This document shows, one piece after another, positions 1 to 8,007 of a DNA stretch of 46,868 nt. Position numbers and translations under genes: made by a program. This DNA is from an uncultured Lachnospiraceae bacterium (lineage in GTDB: Bacteria > Bacillota > Clostridia > Lachnospirales > Lachnospiraceae): the NCBI GenBank assembly GCA_902788035.1, contig CADAIL010000007.1, positions 1 to 46,868 of the forward strand, read 5' to 3'. Position 1 is the first letter of the stretch; each line of letters starts with the position of its first letter. The notes below the pieces were generated by a model. The model did no database searches and was not told the origin of the DNA. It saw nothing but the letters and a program-made list of their open reading frames with translations.

Positions 1-74
1 GAAGCTTATTGATACTTATTGATGCCACCAGATATGGTGGGGAGAACACCTCTGGTTGGCATAAACAAGACCGT

Positions 75-228
75 CGCATACCAAGCTGGCGAATGCATAC
101 GCAGGCACATGCGGGCCCATAACATACAAAGGCTGGCTTACGCGGCCTCCATCACATACAAAACAGGCACACGCGGCCTCATCGCATACAATGCAGGTAC
201 ATGCGGTGCCCATCATATATAAAGCAGG
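75..228. repeat. Degenerate tandem repeat, about 30-31 bp units
   Basis: Read on the minus strand, four to five consecutive units each begin CCTGC (or CCTGT, CCAGC) and run through a TTGTATG(C/T)GATG-like middle to a GGCCGC(A/G)TGTG-like end. The units are 30-31 bp and clearly diverged. An open frame crosses the array on both strands, but it has no ribosome binding site and its translation is low-complexity, so I do not call a gene. No unique spacers separate the units, so it is not a CRISPR array. Confidence 0.6.
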
Positions 229-252
229 CACGAACAAGGCCAGCTCCGGACC

Positions 253-433
253 CGGGCAGTAGGGACTGAGAGCACCGGCCATTGATGACCGTCCGGCTAC
301 ATTCCTGCCTTCACTCACAAAAAATGATTTCATTGAGAGCGACCGTCCTCTTTACCAGCAGACCAGTACCTAGGCAGTAGAGGCCGGATGCACAACTCAA
401 TGATGACTGCCAGACTCCATTCCTGCAGTTCGT
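253..433. repeat. Two diverged direct repeat units of about 60 bp
   Basis: A unit starting GGCAGTAGGGACTGAGAG (about 253-308) recurs as GGCAGTAGAGGCCGGATG (about 373-433). Both contain ATTGATGAC or AATGATGAC in the middle and end CATTCCTGC. The two are imperfect and about 120 bp apart. Together with the tandem array before them and the palindromic element after them, they fill the gene-free first 646 bases. No promoter or RNA gene is recognisable there. Confidence 0.4.
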
Positions 434-435
434 TT

Positions 436-564
436 CCGGCGGCAATGCATACATCTTCATAAGAAAAACATTGCAGGTCCGACCTGAGAGATCAGCAACG
501 CGCCTGCATTGCTAAGCTCGATGGAAGGACCTGCGTTTTTCGTTGAAGATGATGCTTGCGCCGG
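436..564 (-). repeat. Palindromic interspersed element, copy 1 (core)
   Basis: In family orientation (minus strand) it reads CCGGCGCAAGCATC, ATCTTCAACGAAAAACG, stem GCAGGTCC, GAGCTTA, tip hairpin GCAATGC-aggc-GCGTTGC, GATCTCTC, stem GGACCTGC, AATGTTTTTCTTATGAAG, then GCCGCCGG. The inner stems pair perfectly. The outer terminal repeat is decayed on the low-coordinate side (about 403-420) and not evident on the other. It lies about 80 bp past the radA stop codon and could serve as a 3' structure for that transcript. Confidence 0.8.
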
Positions 565-646
565 CCTCGGTCTTCGCTGGAGCCTTGCTTGCGTCGGCAC
601 CTTGCTTGCGACGGGGCTTGGTCTGCGGCTCAGGCTGCCTGATCTG

Positions 647-2020
647 TCACTTCCTGGATTCCGCGATTGCTTCTCTCACCGCCTTCACGGGGACCAGCTC
701 AATGCCCTCGATCCTCCGGCAAGAATTCATATTGGCGCTGGGCAGAATGACCTTATGAAAGCCCAGTCTTTTGGCTTCCTGCACGCGGTTCTCCGCCTGG
801 CTGACCGCACGGACTTCACCGGACAATCCTACCTCGCCGAACACCATCACATCATCCGGTATCGTATAGTCACGGACGCTCGACACAAGCGCGAGCAAAA
901 TTCCAAGATCCAGCGCCGGCTCGTTCATTTTGATGCCGCCCGCAATATTCACATATGCGTCGCACGCACCGAGCGCAACCCCGCAGCGTTTTTCAAGAAC
1001 AGCCATCAGGAGATTCACGCGGTTATAGTCTGTGCCGGTCGCAGTTCTCCTCGGAATGCCGAAATTGCTCTGACACACAAGAGCCTGTATCTCGATTAAC
1101 ACCGGTCTTGTACCTTCTACGGAGCAGGCAACGACTGATCCCGATGCGTCTTCCGGCCGTCCGCTCAGCATATATTCAGATGGATTCTCGACCTCAACCA
1201 GGCCGGAGCCCCTCATCTCAAAGACTCCGATCTCATTTGTTGAGCCGAATCTGTTCTTCACGCCTCTGAGTATCCGGTAAGATGCATGACGGTCTCCTTC
1301 GAAATAGAGAACCGTATCGACCATGTGCTCGAGCACTCTGGGACCGGCCACAGCCCCCTCCTTGGTCACGTGACCTACAATGAACATAGATACTCCAAGA
1401 CCTTTTGCCAGCATCATGAGAACATTCGTCGATTCTCGCACCTGGGATACAGAGCCCGGGGCGCTTGCGACTTCCTCATTATACATGGTCTGAATGGAGT
1501 CGATCACGCACACGTCCGGTTTCTGTTCCTCGATGATTTCTTTAATATCAGCCAGATTGGTCTCGCACAGAAGAAGCAGGTCGTCTGAGATCTCCCCGAT
1601 TCTCGATGCCCTCATCTTGATCTGCTGAAGGCTCTCTTCGCCTGAAATGTAGAGAACACGCGAGCCGCTGTCCGCGAGATGTCTGCAGACCTGAAGAAGA
1701 ATCGTAGATTTCCCTATGCCGGGATCTCCTCCGATAAGCACCATGGAACCTCTGACGATTCCACCTCCCAGCACCCGATCGAGTTCTTTCATACCCGTCC
1801 CGAGCCGCCTGTGCTCTTCCATTGATATATCACGGAGGCGTACAGGTTTTGTAGCTCCGCCCGGTCTCCGAGTCCCTTTTTTAGAAGAAGAGCCCTTTGC
1901 ATCGGGCTCTTCCACAAATGTATTCCATTCTCTGCAGCCGGGGCACTGCCCCATCCACTTTGCGGATTCATATCCGCAGTTCTGACAGAAGAATACCGTT
2001 TTCTTTTTTATAGCTGCCAT
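647..2020 (-). CDS. radA: DNA repair protein RadA (Sms)
   Basis: RadA is a RecA-related ATPase that acts with RecA in recombinational repair by promoting branch migration. The 457-residue protein has the full family layout. An N-terminal C4 zinc finger (Cys12, Cys15, Cys26, Cys29) is followed by a Walker A motif GGDPGIGKS near residues 97-105 and the RadA-specific KNRFG motif near 255-259. A C-terminal Lon-protease-like domain follows; in this family it is structural. The start codon sits one base after the stop of the preceding small gene, so translation is probably coupled; no strong separate ribosome binding site is seen. Downstream, the frame continues past the TGA for about 44 codons without a stop (see findings). 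Confidence 0.97.
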   Translation of the reverse strand: MAAIKKKTVFFCQNCGYESAKWMGQCPGCREWNTFVEEPDAKGSSSKKGTRRPGGATKPVRLRDISMEEHRRLGTGMKELDRVLGGGIVRGSMVLIGGDPGIGKSTILLQVCRHLADSGSRVLYISGEESLQQIKMRASRIGEISDDLLLLCETNLADIKEIIEEQKPDVCVIDSIQTMYNEEVASAPGSVSQVRESTNVLMMLAKGLGVSMFIVGHVTKEGAVAGPRVLEHMVDTVLYFEGDRHASYRILRGVKNRFGSTNEIGVFEMRGSGLVEVENPSEYMLSGRPEDASGSVVACSVEGTRPVLIEIQALVCQSNFGIPRRTATGTDYNRVNLLMAVLEKRCGVALGACDAYVNIAGGIKMNEPALDLGILLALVSSVRDYTIPDDVMVFGEVGLSGEVRAVSQAENRVQEAKRLGFHKVILPSANMNSCRRIEGIELVPVKAVREAIAESRK

Positions 2021-2021
2021 A

Positions 2022-2435
2022 TCACTTTTTGATAATCTCTACTTTGACTGCGTCTGCATTTGCAAGTTCAACCCCGAAAGACAGCTTCCCGCCGAGGTTG
2101 GTCCTCTGTTCATCGTGAATGTTGCCGTCGATCACGATCGAATACTCTGTCTGCGGCTCGCCCTCCACGGTGATCTGCGCGTCCTCCGGTCCCTCGACCG
2201 AGAAACTGAGTCCGCCTGCCGTGTAGCGAAGTTCCGTGACCGTTGTTCCCGGAACTGACTCATAGACAAACATCTCGTTGCGCTCAAGCCTTGTGATTTC
2301 GGAGAATGTTTTGACCTTATAAAGGTCACCTTCATGTTCAAAGTCAGAGAGCTTTGTTTTTGACGCAAGTTCATAGTTGCCAAAGCTGATGCTTCCGTCC
2401 GCCTCCGTGCGGATCAGTTCTTTGATAACCGCCAT
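2022..2435 (-). CDS. Conserved small protein of unknown function between clpC and radA
   Basis: A 137-residue soluble protein starting MAVIKELIRTEADG. The start at 2435 is chosen because AGAGGT precedes it and because a longer frame would run back into clpC. It has no signal peptide or membrane segment and looks beta-rich, ending in a KVEIIKK strand. I recognise similar proteins in Lachnospiraceae, where some records carry the name endosialidase; nothing in the sequence supports glycosidase activity, so I do not transfer it. It follows clpC by 79 bases and is directly coupled to radA, suggesting co-transcription with stress and repair functions. Confidence 0.85.
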   Translation of the reverse strand: MAVIKELIRTEADGSISFGNYELASKTKLSDFEHEGDLYKVKTFSEITRLERNEMFVYESVPGTTVTELRYTAGGLSFSVEGPEDAQITVEGEPQTEYSIVIDGNIHDEQRTNLGGKLSFGVELANADAVKVEIIKK

Positions 2436-2514
2436 GGTAATACCTCTTATAGAATTGTGCAGGTCAATGTTACATATAAGATGCCTGCCGGCTTTTGCAT
2501 CCGGCAAGTCCCTT

Positions 2515-4968
2515 TTACTCCTCAGACGATGCAAATGTGATCTCGCCCTTCACCACACGCACCGTAACCTCGCCGCCTTCCCGTACCTCTCCGTTCAAGA
2601 TCATATCGGACAGAGGATTCTCGATTTTTTCCTGAATCTTTCTCCTTAGCGGACGCGCACCGTATTTCGGTGAGAATCCAGCTTCGGCGATCTGTTTTTT
2701 GACTGAGGCAGTGATTTTGAGATCGATATTCATTTCACTCTTTGCTCTGTCTGTCAATTCCTTCGTCATAAGACCGACGATCTGCTCCACTTCTTTTTTA
2801 TTCAGCATGTGGAAAACAATGATCTCGTCGATACGGTTCAGGAATTCCGGCTTAAATATTCTTCTGACCTCGGACATGACACCGCTCTTCATCCGCTCGT
2901 AGTCAGCTTTCTCATCGTCCCCGGCACTAAAACCGAGCCGTTTCGGCTCAACGATCGACTGCGCGCCGGCGTTGGAAGTCATGATGATACAGGTATTTTT
3001 GAAATCGACCTTCCTCCCGTGGGAATCTGTGATGTGGCCTTCATCCAGGACCTGAAGCAGTATGTTAAATACATCCGGATGAGCCTTCTCGATCTCATCG
3101 AACAGGATCACACTGTATGGATGCCGCCGCACCTGCTCGGAGAGCTGGCCTCCCTCGTCATAGCCCACATAGCCGGGCGGCGATCCGATCATCTTGGATA
3201 CGCTGTATTTCTCCATGTACTCAGACATGTCAACGCGGATCAGGTTTTGCTCAGAACCGAATACAGCCTCAGCGACAGCCTTGGAAAGCTCAGTCTTTCC
3301 GACGCCGGTCGGTCCCAGAAAAAGAAACGATCCGGTCGGACGGTTCGGGTTCTTGATTCCGACACGCCCCCGCTTCACGGCTCCTGCAACAGCGCGAATT
3401 GCTTCATCCTGGCCTATGACTCTCTTATGAAGCTGACGTTCAAGTCTTGCGAGGCGTCTGGATTCGGCCTCCGCAAGTCTCGCGACCGGTATCTTAGTCC
3501 AACCGGAAACAACTTCCGCGACTGCATTCTCATCGACGGTCAGGGGGCCCTTCCGCCCTCCTTCCCCCATCTTCTTCATGAGCTCGTCGCTCTTTTCTTT
3601 CACGGCTTTCTCTTCATCCCGGTAAGCCCGGGCAGACACAAGATCGCCATCGACAATTGCCCGCTCCTTGAGTTCTCCGAGCTCCATAATTTTCTGCCTT
3701 AACTCAACCAGCCTGCCCGTACCCTTAAAATTGCCGAGCCTGACCTTCGAGGCCGCTTCATCAATCAGGTCTATCGCCTTATCCGGAAGAGAACGGTCAT
3801 TGACATATCTCTCGGACAAATTGACCGAGGCCGCAAGGGCTTCGTCTGTGATTGCGACTCCGTGGTGAGACTCGTAGTAAGGGCGAAGACCTTTCAATAT
3901 TTCCAGTGCTTCCTCCTTCGTCGGTTCCTCCACCTGAACGGGTTGGAATCTTCTCTCGAGCGCAGCATCTTTTTCAATATACTTTCTGTACTCGTCGATC
4001 GTAGTCGCGCCGATCATCTGAATTTCTCCGCGGGACAGGGAGGGTTTCAGGATGTTGGAAGCATCAAGCGCTCCCTCCGCGCCGCCTGCACCGATCATAG
4101 TATGCAGCTCATCGACGAAAAGAATAATATTGGAGCTCTCGGATACTTCTTTTACGACATTCTTTATCCGCTCCTCAAACTCACCGCGATATTTAGTCCC
4201 GGCTACCATGCCGGACATATCAAGCATTATAAGGCGTTTGTCCCGCATTTGCTCCGGTACGATCCCCCACGCTATGCGCTGGGCAAGCCCCTCCACGACA
4301 GCAGTCTTTCCGACTCCCGGCTCTCCGATCAGGCAGGGATTATTCTTAGTCCTTCTGCTCAGGATCTGCATGACACGTCCGATTTCAGACTCTCGCCCTA
4401 TGACCGGATCAAGAAGTCCCTGCTCAGCCTGGCTTGTGAGGTCACGACCATATTTTTCAAGTGACGATCCGCCGTTTTCTCCCTGCCCGGATGCCTTTGC
4501 TTTTGCAAATGCCTTCTCGTCGATCGTCCCCTCTTCCCCCATCGCGGCAATTGTGTCCGCATAGAGCTTTCGAAGGTCGATTCCCATTGTGTGCAGAAGC
4601 TTGGCCGCTACACATTCACTGTCCGCAAGGAGCGCAAGCAGTATATGCTCAGTTCCGGGCTCATCGGAACCCAGCTGGTCTGCAAGCCGGACCGCTTCCC
4701 GAAGCGCGCTCTCCGCTCTGGGAGAGTATTCCGCGTCATCCATCACAGCTACGCTTCCCTGCGGGGTGATAAGACTGTCAATCAGCTGCATCAGCTTATC
4801 TTTAGTGACACCCGCATCCTGAAGCACGTAGGCGGCGGTCCCCTGCACAGCAACGAGAAGTCCGGCCAGAAGATGCTCTGTGCCTATATAATTCTGCCTG
4901 CAGTAGCGCGCAGTCCTGCCCGCGGCTTCAATCGCCTTCCGTGCTTCGGAAGTAAAATTCTGTTTCAT
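2515..4968 (-). CDS. clpC: ATP-dependent Clp protease ATP-binding subunit ClpC
   Basis: A Hsp100 AAA+ unfoldase that feeds substrates to ClpP and remodels protein aggregates. The 817 residues hold two N-terminal Clp repeats (about 1-140), a first AAA domain with Walker A GEPGVGKT at 215-222, a UVR-like coiled region (about 430-460), and a second AAA domain with GPTGVGKT at 552-559 and the GYVGYDEGG pore-loop region, then the C-terminal small domain. Its ATG overlaps the gntR stop by four bases (ATGA), with GAGG just upstream, so the pair is one operon. In Bacillus clpC follows ctsR-mcsA-mcsB; here none of those is present and a GntR regulator takes the position. Confidence 0.97.
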   Translation of the reverse strand: MKQNFTSEARKAIEAAGRTARYCRQNYIGTEHLLAGLLVAVQGTAAYVLQDAGVTKDKLMQLIDSLITPQGSVAVMDDAEYSPRAESALREAVRLADQLGSDEPGTEHILLALLADSECVAAKLLHTMGIDLRKLYADTIAAMGEEGTIDEKAFAKAKASGQGENGGSSLEKYGRDLTSQAEQGLLDPVIGRESEIGRVMQILSRRTKNNPCLIGEPGVGKTAVVEGLAQRIAWGIVPEQMRDKRLIMLDMSGMVAGTKYRGEFEERIKNVVKEVSESSNIILFVDELHTMIGAGGAEGALDASNILKPSLSRGEIQMIGATTIDEYRKYIEKDAALERRFQPVQVEEPTKEEALEILKGLRPYYESHHGVAITDEALAASVNLSERYVNDRSLPDKAIDLIDEAASKVRLGNFKGTGRLVELRQKIMELGELKERAIVDGDLVSARAYRDEEKAVKEKSDELMKKMGEGGRKGPLTVDENAVAEVVSGWTKIPVARLAEAESRRLARLERQLHKRVIGQDEAIRAVAGAVKRGRVGIKNPNRPTGSFLFLGPTGVGKTELSKAVAEAVFGSEQNLIRVDMSEYMEKYSVSKMIGSPPGYVGYDEGGQLSEQVRRHPYSVILFDEIEKAHPDVFNILLQVLDEGHITDSHGRKVDFKNTCIIMTSNAGAQSIVEPKRLGFSAGDDEKADYERMKSGVMSEVRRIFKPEFLNRIDEIIVFHMLNKKEVEQIVGLMTKELTDRAKSEMNIDLKITASVKKQIAEAGFSPKYGARPLRRKIQEKIENPLSDMILNGEVREGGEVTVRVVKGEITFASSEE

Positions 4969-5333
4969 TTAAAGTCCTCGCATATTTCGTCGATCAGCGC
5001 ATGAACTTCCTCCCGGGTAATATGCTTGCACCTCGCTTTGGCAAGAGCAATCGCAAGATCCCTCCGCAGTTCCTGCACCGCATCCATTTTTTCTCTGTCG
5101 ATGTAGACAATCGCTCCCCGTCTCCTGTCTACGGTCAGGAAACCGGCATCCCTAAGGACCGAGTAGGCCTTATTCACAGTGTGCATATTCACGCCTATCG
5201 TCTCGGCCAGGGTCCTCACAGAGGGAAGACTGTCCCCCTCATGCAAATCTTTTGTGGCAATGCCCATTATAATCTGGTTGCATAATTGGAGATAAATGGC
5301 TTCGTCGCTATTAAAATCAATCTCTATATACAT
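4965..5333 (-). CDS. GntR-family (YtrA-like) transcriptional regulator
   Basis: A 122-residue repressor-type protein. The N-terminal winged helix (about 10-80) contains the characteristic [15 protein letters not shown] and [14 protein letters not shown] segments of GntR proteins. The C-terminal part is only about 45 residues, typical of the short YtrA-like subgroup that dimerises through two helices. A clear GGGGAGGTGAG precedes the start. It is the first gene of a two-gene operon with clpC, so it probably controls its own transcription and clpC. What signal it senses cannot be told from sequence. Confidence 0.9.
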   Translation of the reverse strand: MYIEIDFNSDEAIYLQLCNQIIMGIATKDLHEGDSLPSVRTLAETIGVNMHTVNKAYSVLRDAGFLTVDRRRGAIVYIDREKMDAVQELRRDLAIALAKARCKHITREEVHALIDEICEDFK

Positions 5334-5364
5334 AGCTCACCTCCCCAAAAATTGTTCTACCAAT

Positions 5365-5393
5365 ACTATAACAGTTGTCTTTATGAAAAGCAA
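5365..5393 (-). promoter_or_regulatory. Promoter for gntR-clpC
   Basis: On the minus strand, TTGCTT (5388-5393) and TATAGT (5365-5370) are separated by 17 bases. The stretch between the -10 and the ribosome binding site contains the small inverted repeat ATTG-gtagaa-CAAT, a possible operator for the GntR protein. No CIRCE or CtsR-type heptad repeat is visible. Confidence 0.6.
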
Positions 5394-5401
5394 GCCGTCC
5401 T

Positions 5402-6178
5402 TCAGCCCACTCCAAAATTCCCGATCGTATATGCATAAGATTCGCCGAGCAGCGCATTGGTATCCATCTTCGGCTCAAAGTGGAAGCTCTGGGTAGATAT
5501 TATATTGCCATGGTCAGTGATGAGCTGGGCAACCGCCTCATAGGTCCCGTCACCGTTCTTTACCGCGCTGCAGAAGATCGGGTAGCCGTCCGGTCTCGGG
5601 TCCATCTTTATATAATATTTTCCGTCGTCGTGTATGGATATTCTCTGGATCTGCTCAGGGATAGGCGGAAGTGCATATTCTTCGCCGTAAAGGACCCTGC
5701 CCGCTTCGCGGATCACATCCTCTCCCACATAGAGATATTCGTTGTTTTCCGTATATCCCGCACCAGGTACAAGGGGTCCGTAGAGAGCCATGTAATAATA
5801 CATGGTCGTCCATACAGAGATATCATTTTCCGGGTCACAGTCAATTCCGGTGACCTGCGCTGCCACCATCACAGCATCCATCGGTTTCAGCATAGCCGTA
5901 AGCGACTCATTGAAAATCGTTGACTGCTGCTGACTGGTATCCGTAGGAACGACCTCTACAGGGGGAGCCTCCGGTCCCGCCTGCGCTGAATCAGTTTCCG
6001 ACTCGTCTCCGTACATCACCTGAGACATATCTTCCACACTCTCTGTCAGTATTGCGCTATTCTCCACGGTACTGCTGATGTCATCTGACTGTTCAGCAGA
6101 TTCAGTAGCCGCCTGACTCCCGCACGCGCAAAGTGAGCACACCAATACAGCCGCCAGCACTGCCGCTTTCTTTTTCAT
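5402..6178 (-). CDS. Predicted lipoprotein of unknown function
   Basis: A 258-residue secreted lipoprotein. The start at 6178 is chosen because GGAGGAAAG lies just upstream. The signal peptide ends in a lipobox LCAC with the lipidated cysteine at residue 19. A Ser/Glu/Thr-rich linker (about 20-90) leads to a globular domain with many aromatic residues (WTTMYYYMALYG) and a closing beta-rich segment. I recognise no enzymatic motif. It is probably anchored on the outer face of the membrane. It lies downstream of the rubredoxin gene on the same strand, separated by a possible terminator hairpin. Confidence 0.85.
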   Translation of the reverse strand: MKKKAAVLAAVLVCSLCACGSQAATESAEQSDDISSTVENSAILTESVEDMSQVMYGDESETDSAQAGPEAPPVEVVPTDTSQQQSTIFNESLTAMLKPMDAVMVAAQVTGIDCDPENDISVWTTMYYYMALYGPLVPGAGYTENNEYLYVGEDVIREAGRVLYGEEYALPPIPEQIQRISIHDDGKYYIKMDPRPDGYPIFCSAVKNGDGTYEAVAQLITDHGNIISTQSFHFEPKMDTNALLGESYAYTIGNFGVG

Positions 6179-6237
6179 AATCTTTCCTCCATGACGCCGG
6201 AAACAGTCCGGCAAAGTAGTGTAATGTTCTAACCGAA

Positions 6238-6260
6238 AACAGACCGTCATCTGACGGTCT
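6238..6260 (-). terminator. Possible terminator after rubredoxin
   Basis: AGACCGTCA-tc-TGACGGTCT (6241-6260) forms a 9-bp hairpin. On the minus strand it is followed by GTTTTCGG, a weak T-run, so termination may be partial. Confidence 0.45.
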
Positions 6261-6287
6261 GCTTCTGCCGGTTTCAAAATAGCAGGA

Positions 6288-6446
6288 TCATTCCTCGGAG
6301 AACTGATCCTTGCCTACGCCGCAAAGCGGACACTCGAAATCTTCCGGAAGGTCATCCCATGCTGTACCCGGCTCAATACCGTAATCCGGAGCGCCTTCTT
6401 CTTCGTCGTATTCCCAGCCACATACGTCACATACATACTTTGCCAT
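6288..6446 (-). CDS. Rubredoxin
   Basis: A 52-residue iron-sulfur electron carrier that is easy to miss because of its size. It begins [18 protein letters not shown] and has the two CxxC iron knuckles, YVCDVCGW near the N-terminus and [10 protein letters not shown] near the C-terminus, with the usual DYGI...GT.W.DLP.DF spacing between them. Four cysteines bind one iron. AAGGAGG stands just upstream of the ATG. In anaerobes rubredoxin passes electrons to oxygen- and peroxide-reducing enzymes, which fits the divergently placed peroxidase gene. Confidence 0.97.
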   Translation of the reverse strand: MAKYVCDVCGWEYDEEEGAPDYGIEPGTAWDDLPEDFECPLCGVGKDQFSEE

Positions 6447-6486
6447 AGTTTCCTCCTTGTGGGACTTGCCCGTTTACTGTAAGCAA

Positions 6487-6515
6487 ATTATACATCAAAG
6501 GAGCATAAATGAAAA
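6487..6515 (-). promoter_or_regulatory. Promoter for rubredoxin
   Basis: Minus strand TTTTCA (6510-6515), 17-base spacer, perfect TATAAT (6487-6492). The -35 abuts the truncated left end of palindromic element copy 2. Confidence 0.6.
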
Positions 6516-6520
6516 GAGTG

Positions 6521-6665
6521 TTTGAAAAACGTTGGTCCGTTCTGCGAGCTTAGCAATGCATATGCATTGCTGATCTCTCGGTCGGACCTGCAATGTTTTT
6601 CTCACGAAGATGGATGCTTTTCGCCGGAAACGACATTTATGAGCAGCCTGTCTGAACTGTTGCCA
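6521..6665 (+). repeat. Palindromic interspersed element, copy 2 (left end truncated)
   Basis: It has GAAAAACG, TTGGTCC, GCGAGCTTA, a perfect tip hairpin built on GCAATGCATATGCATTGC, GATCTCTCGGTCGGACC, AATGTTTTTCTCACGAAG, TCGCCGG and the right terminal repeat GCAGCCTGTCTGAACTG. The CATCTTCATC part of the left arm and the left terminal repeat are missing, and one pair of the inner stem is mismatched, as expected for a decaying copy. It lies between the divergent rubredoxin and peroxidase promoters. Confidence 0.8.
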
Positions 6666-6721
6666 GATGGAATGAACCGATCCTATAATGCATTGCAGTA
6701 TCTTTACATTATAAAAACATA

Positions 6722-6783
6722 TTGACAAAGCGATTATATTTGATAAAATATAACTATCAAATAGATATAACTGATAAAATCTT
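6722..6783 (+). promoter_or_regulatory. Promoter and inverted-repeat operator of the peroxidase-regulator operon
   Basis: TTGACA (6722-6727) and TAAAAT (6744-6749) have a 16-base spacer. Across the -10 lies a perfect inverted repeat ATTTGATA-N9-TATCAAAT (6738-6762). A second element, TGATAAAATCTTATC, follows at about 6771-6785. An AT-rich inverted repeat covering the -10 is the usual arrangement for a MarR/OhrR repressor, and such a regulator is the second gene of this operon. Confidence 0.7.
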
Positions 6784-6808
6784 ATCGCATAGATTAGGAG
6801 GGCACACT

Positions 6809-7351
6809 ATGAGCATTTATGATTATTCCGTACCCACGCCGAAGAACGGCGACTTCAGTCTGAAAGAATATGAAGGAAAAGTTATTATGATCGTCAATAC
6901 GGCGACCGGCTGCGGTTTCACTCCCCAGTACAAGGACATCGAGAGCATGTATGAAAAGTATCATAATCAGGGGCTTGAGATTCTGGACATCCCCTGCAAT
7001 CAGTTCGCCGGCCAGACGCCCGGTACAGATGACGAAATTCATGAGTTCTGTACTCTCCACTTCAACACGATGTTCCCGCAGATGAAGAAATCCGATGTCA
7101 ACGGTGACAACGAACTTCCTCTGTACACCTTCCTGAAGAGCCAAAAAGGCTTTGAAGGTTTTGGCAAGGGTCCCACAGCTCTGGCAATGGGCGTCATGCT
7201 GAAGAAAATTGACAAGGATTACAAGAACAATCCAAATATTAAGTGGAACTTTACGAAATTTATTGTTGACAGGTCCGGAAATGTCGTTGCGCGCTTTGAG
7301 CCGACAGCCAAGATGGAAACAGTCGAGGCGTGTGTAAAAGCTCTTCTGTAA
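6809..7351 (+). CDS. Glutathione peroxidase-family protein (thiol peroxidase)
   Basis: A 180-residue peroxidase that reduces hydrogen peroxide or organic hydroperoxides, in bacteria usually with thioredoxin as donor. The peroxidatic residue is a cysteine (Cys35) in NTATGCGFTPQY, not selenocysteine. The other family tetrad residues are visible in PCNQFAGQTPG (Gln) and KWNFTKF (Trp, Asn). A TAGGAGGG ribosome binding site sets the start at 6809, although the frame is open further upstream. It is followed 30 bases later by a redox-type MarR regulator and controlled by the shared promoter. Confidence 0.95.
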   Translation: MSIYDYSVPTPKNGDFSLKEYEGKVIMIVNTATGCGFTPQYKDIESMYEKYHNQGLEILDIPCNQFAGQTPGTDDEIHEFCTLHFNTMFPQMKKSDVNGDNELPLYTFLKSQKGFEGFGKGPTALAMGVMLKKIDKDYKNNPNIKWNFTKFIVDRSGNVVARFEPTAKMETVEACVKALL

Positions 7352-7381
7352 ATTAACATTCGACAAGGAGGATTATGACCT

Positions 7382-7825
7382 ATGGCTGCTGAGAGCGATT
7401 ACGATGCTTTAAAACTTGAAAACCAGCTCTGCTTTCCGCTTTATGCGTGCTCAAGAAGTATTATCAACCTGTATACGCCGTTCCTTAAGCCGCTCGGACT
7501 GACCTACACGCAGTACATTGTATTTCTTGTACTCTGGGAGCAGGACGGCATTACCGTCGGTGAACTCGGAGCAAAGCTCCACCTTGATAACGGGACCATC
7601 ACCCCTCTTCTGAAAAAAATGCAGGACAAGGGTTATGTGACCCGGGAACGCTCAAAGTCCGATGAGCGAGTCGTCATCGTGAGTCTGACAGATGAGGGAC
7701 GCGCACTCCGCGAGGAGGCAATAAAAATACCCGCCTCGATCGGACAGTGTGTGCCGCTCGAACCCGATGAGGCAGCTACGCTGTACGAGCTGCTCTATAA
7801 AGTGCTGGGCAAGTTCAGCAGCTGA
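7382..7825 (+). CDS. MarR-family regulator, OhrR-like
   Basis: A 147-residue winged-helix repressor. The N-terminus LENQLCFPLYACSR matches the OhrR subfamily, in which the cysteine (here Cys17) is oxidised by organic peroxides and releases DNA. The winged helix (about 50-110) includes LDNGTITPLLKKMQDKGYV and the SKSDERVVIVSLTDEG wing. The start follows AAGGAGGA. An out-of-frame ATG at 7375 leads to a stop after five codons. It most likely represses the peroxidase operon, including itself, through the ATTTGATA-N9-TATCAAAT operator. Confidence 0.93.
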   Translation: MAAESDYDALKLENQLCFPLYACSRSIINLYTPFLKPLGLTYTQYIVFLVLWEQDGITVGELGAKLHLDNGTITPLLKKMQDKGYVTRERSKSDERVVIVSLTDEGRALREEAIKIPASIGQCVPLEPDEAATLYELLYKVLGKFSS

Positions 7826-7880
7826 CATGATCTCCATCCACGCAGCCAATGCGCGGGGCAGAAAACTTCAACTGACAAAA

Positions 7881-7987
7881 GGGGCTGTCGCATTAGACAG
7901 TGTCACCACTGTATATGGCAGACATTTGCAAATGACGTCTGCCATATACAGTGGTGGCGCGCCATAATGCGGCAGCCCCTCTTTTTC
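7881..7987. repeat. Long nested hairpin with GGGGCTGTCGCA ends; may act as terminator
   Basis: Outer ends GGGGCTGTCGCAT and ATGCGGCAGCCCC pair. Inside, CCACTGTATATGGCAGAC pairs with GTCTGCCATATACAGTGG with almost no mismatches. The + side is followed by TCTTTTT. It separates the converging regulator and purD genes, so it could stop both transcripts. A related, more diverged copy lies at 17642-17738, and shorter hairpins with the same ends at 20181-20207 and 28603-28625. Confidence 0.75.
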
Positions 7988-8007
7988 ATTCAGACACGGA
8001 CAAAGCC

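Noticed and set aside
75..228. CRISPR array
   Set aside because: Units are contiguous and degenerate with no unique spacers, and no cas genes are present.
16..333. Open frames on both strands across the first 330 bases
   Set aside because: They come from tandem repeats, lack ribosome binding sites and give low-complexity translations.
509..1099. Plus-strand open frame inside radA
   Set aside because: It is a shadow of radA in another frame, with no ribosome binding site.
6809..7351. Selenocysteine glutathione peroxidase
   Set aside because: The active-site codon is an ordinary cysteine codon (Cys35), not TGA.
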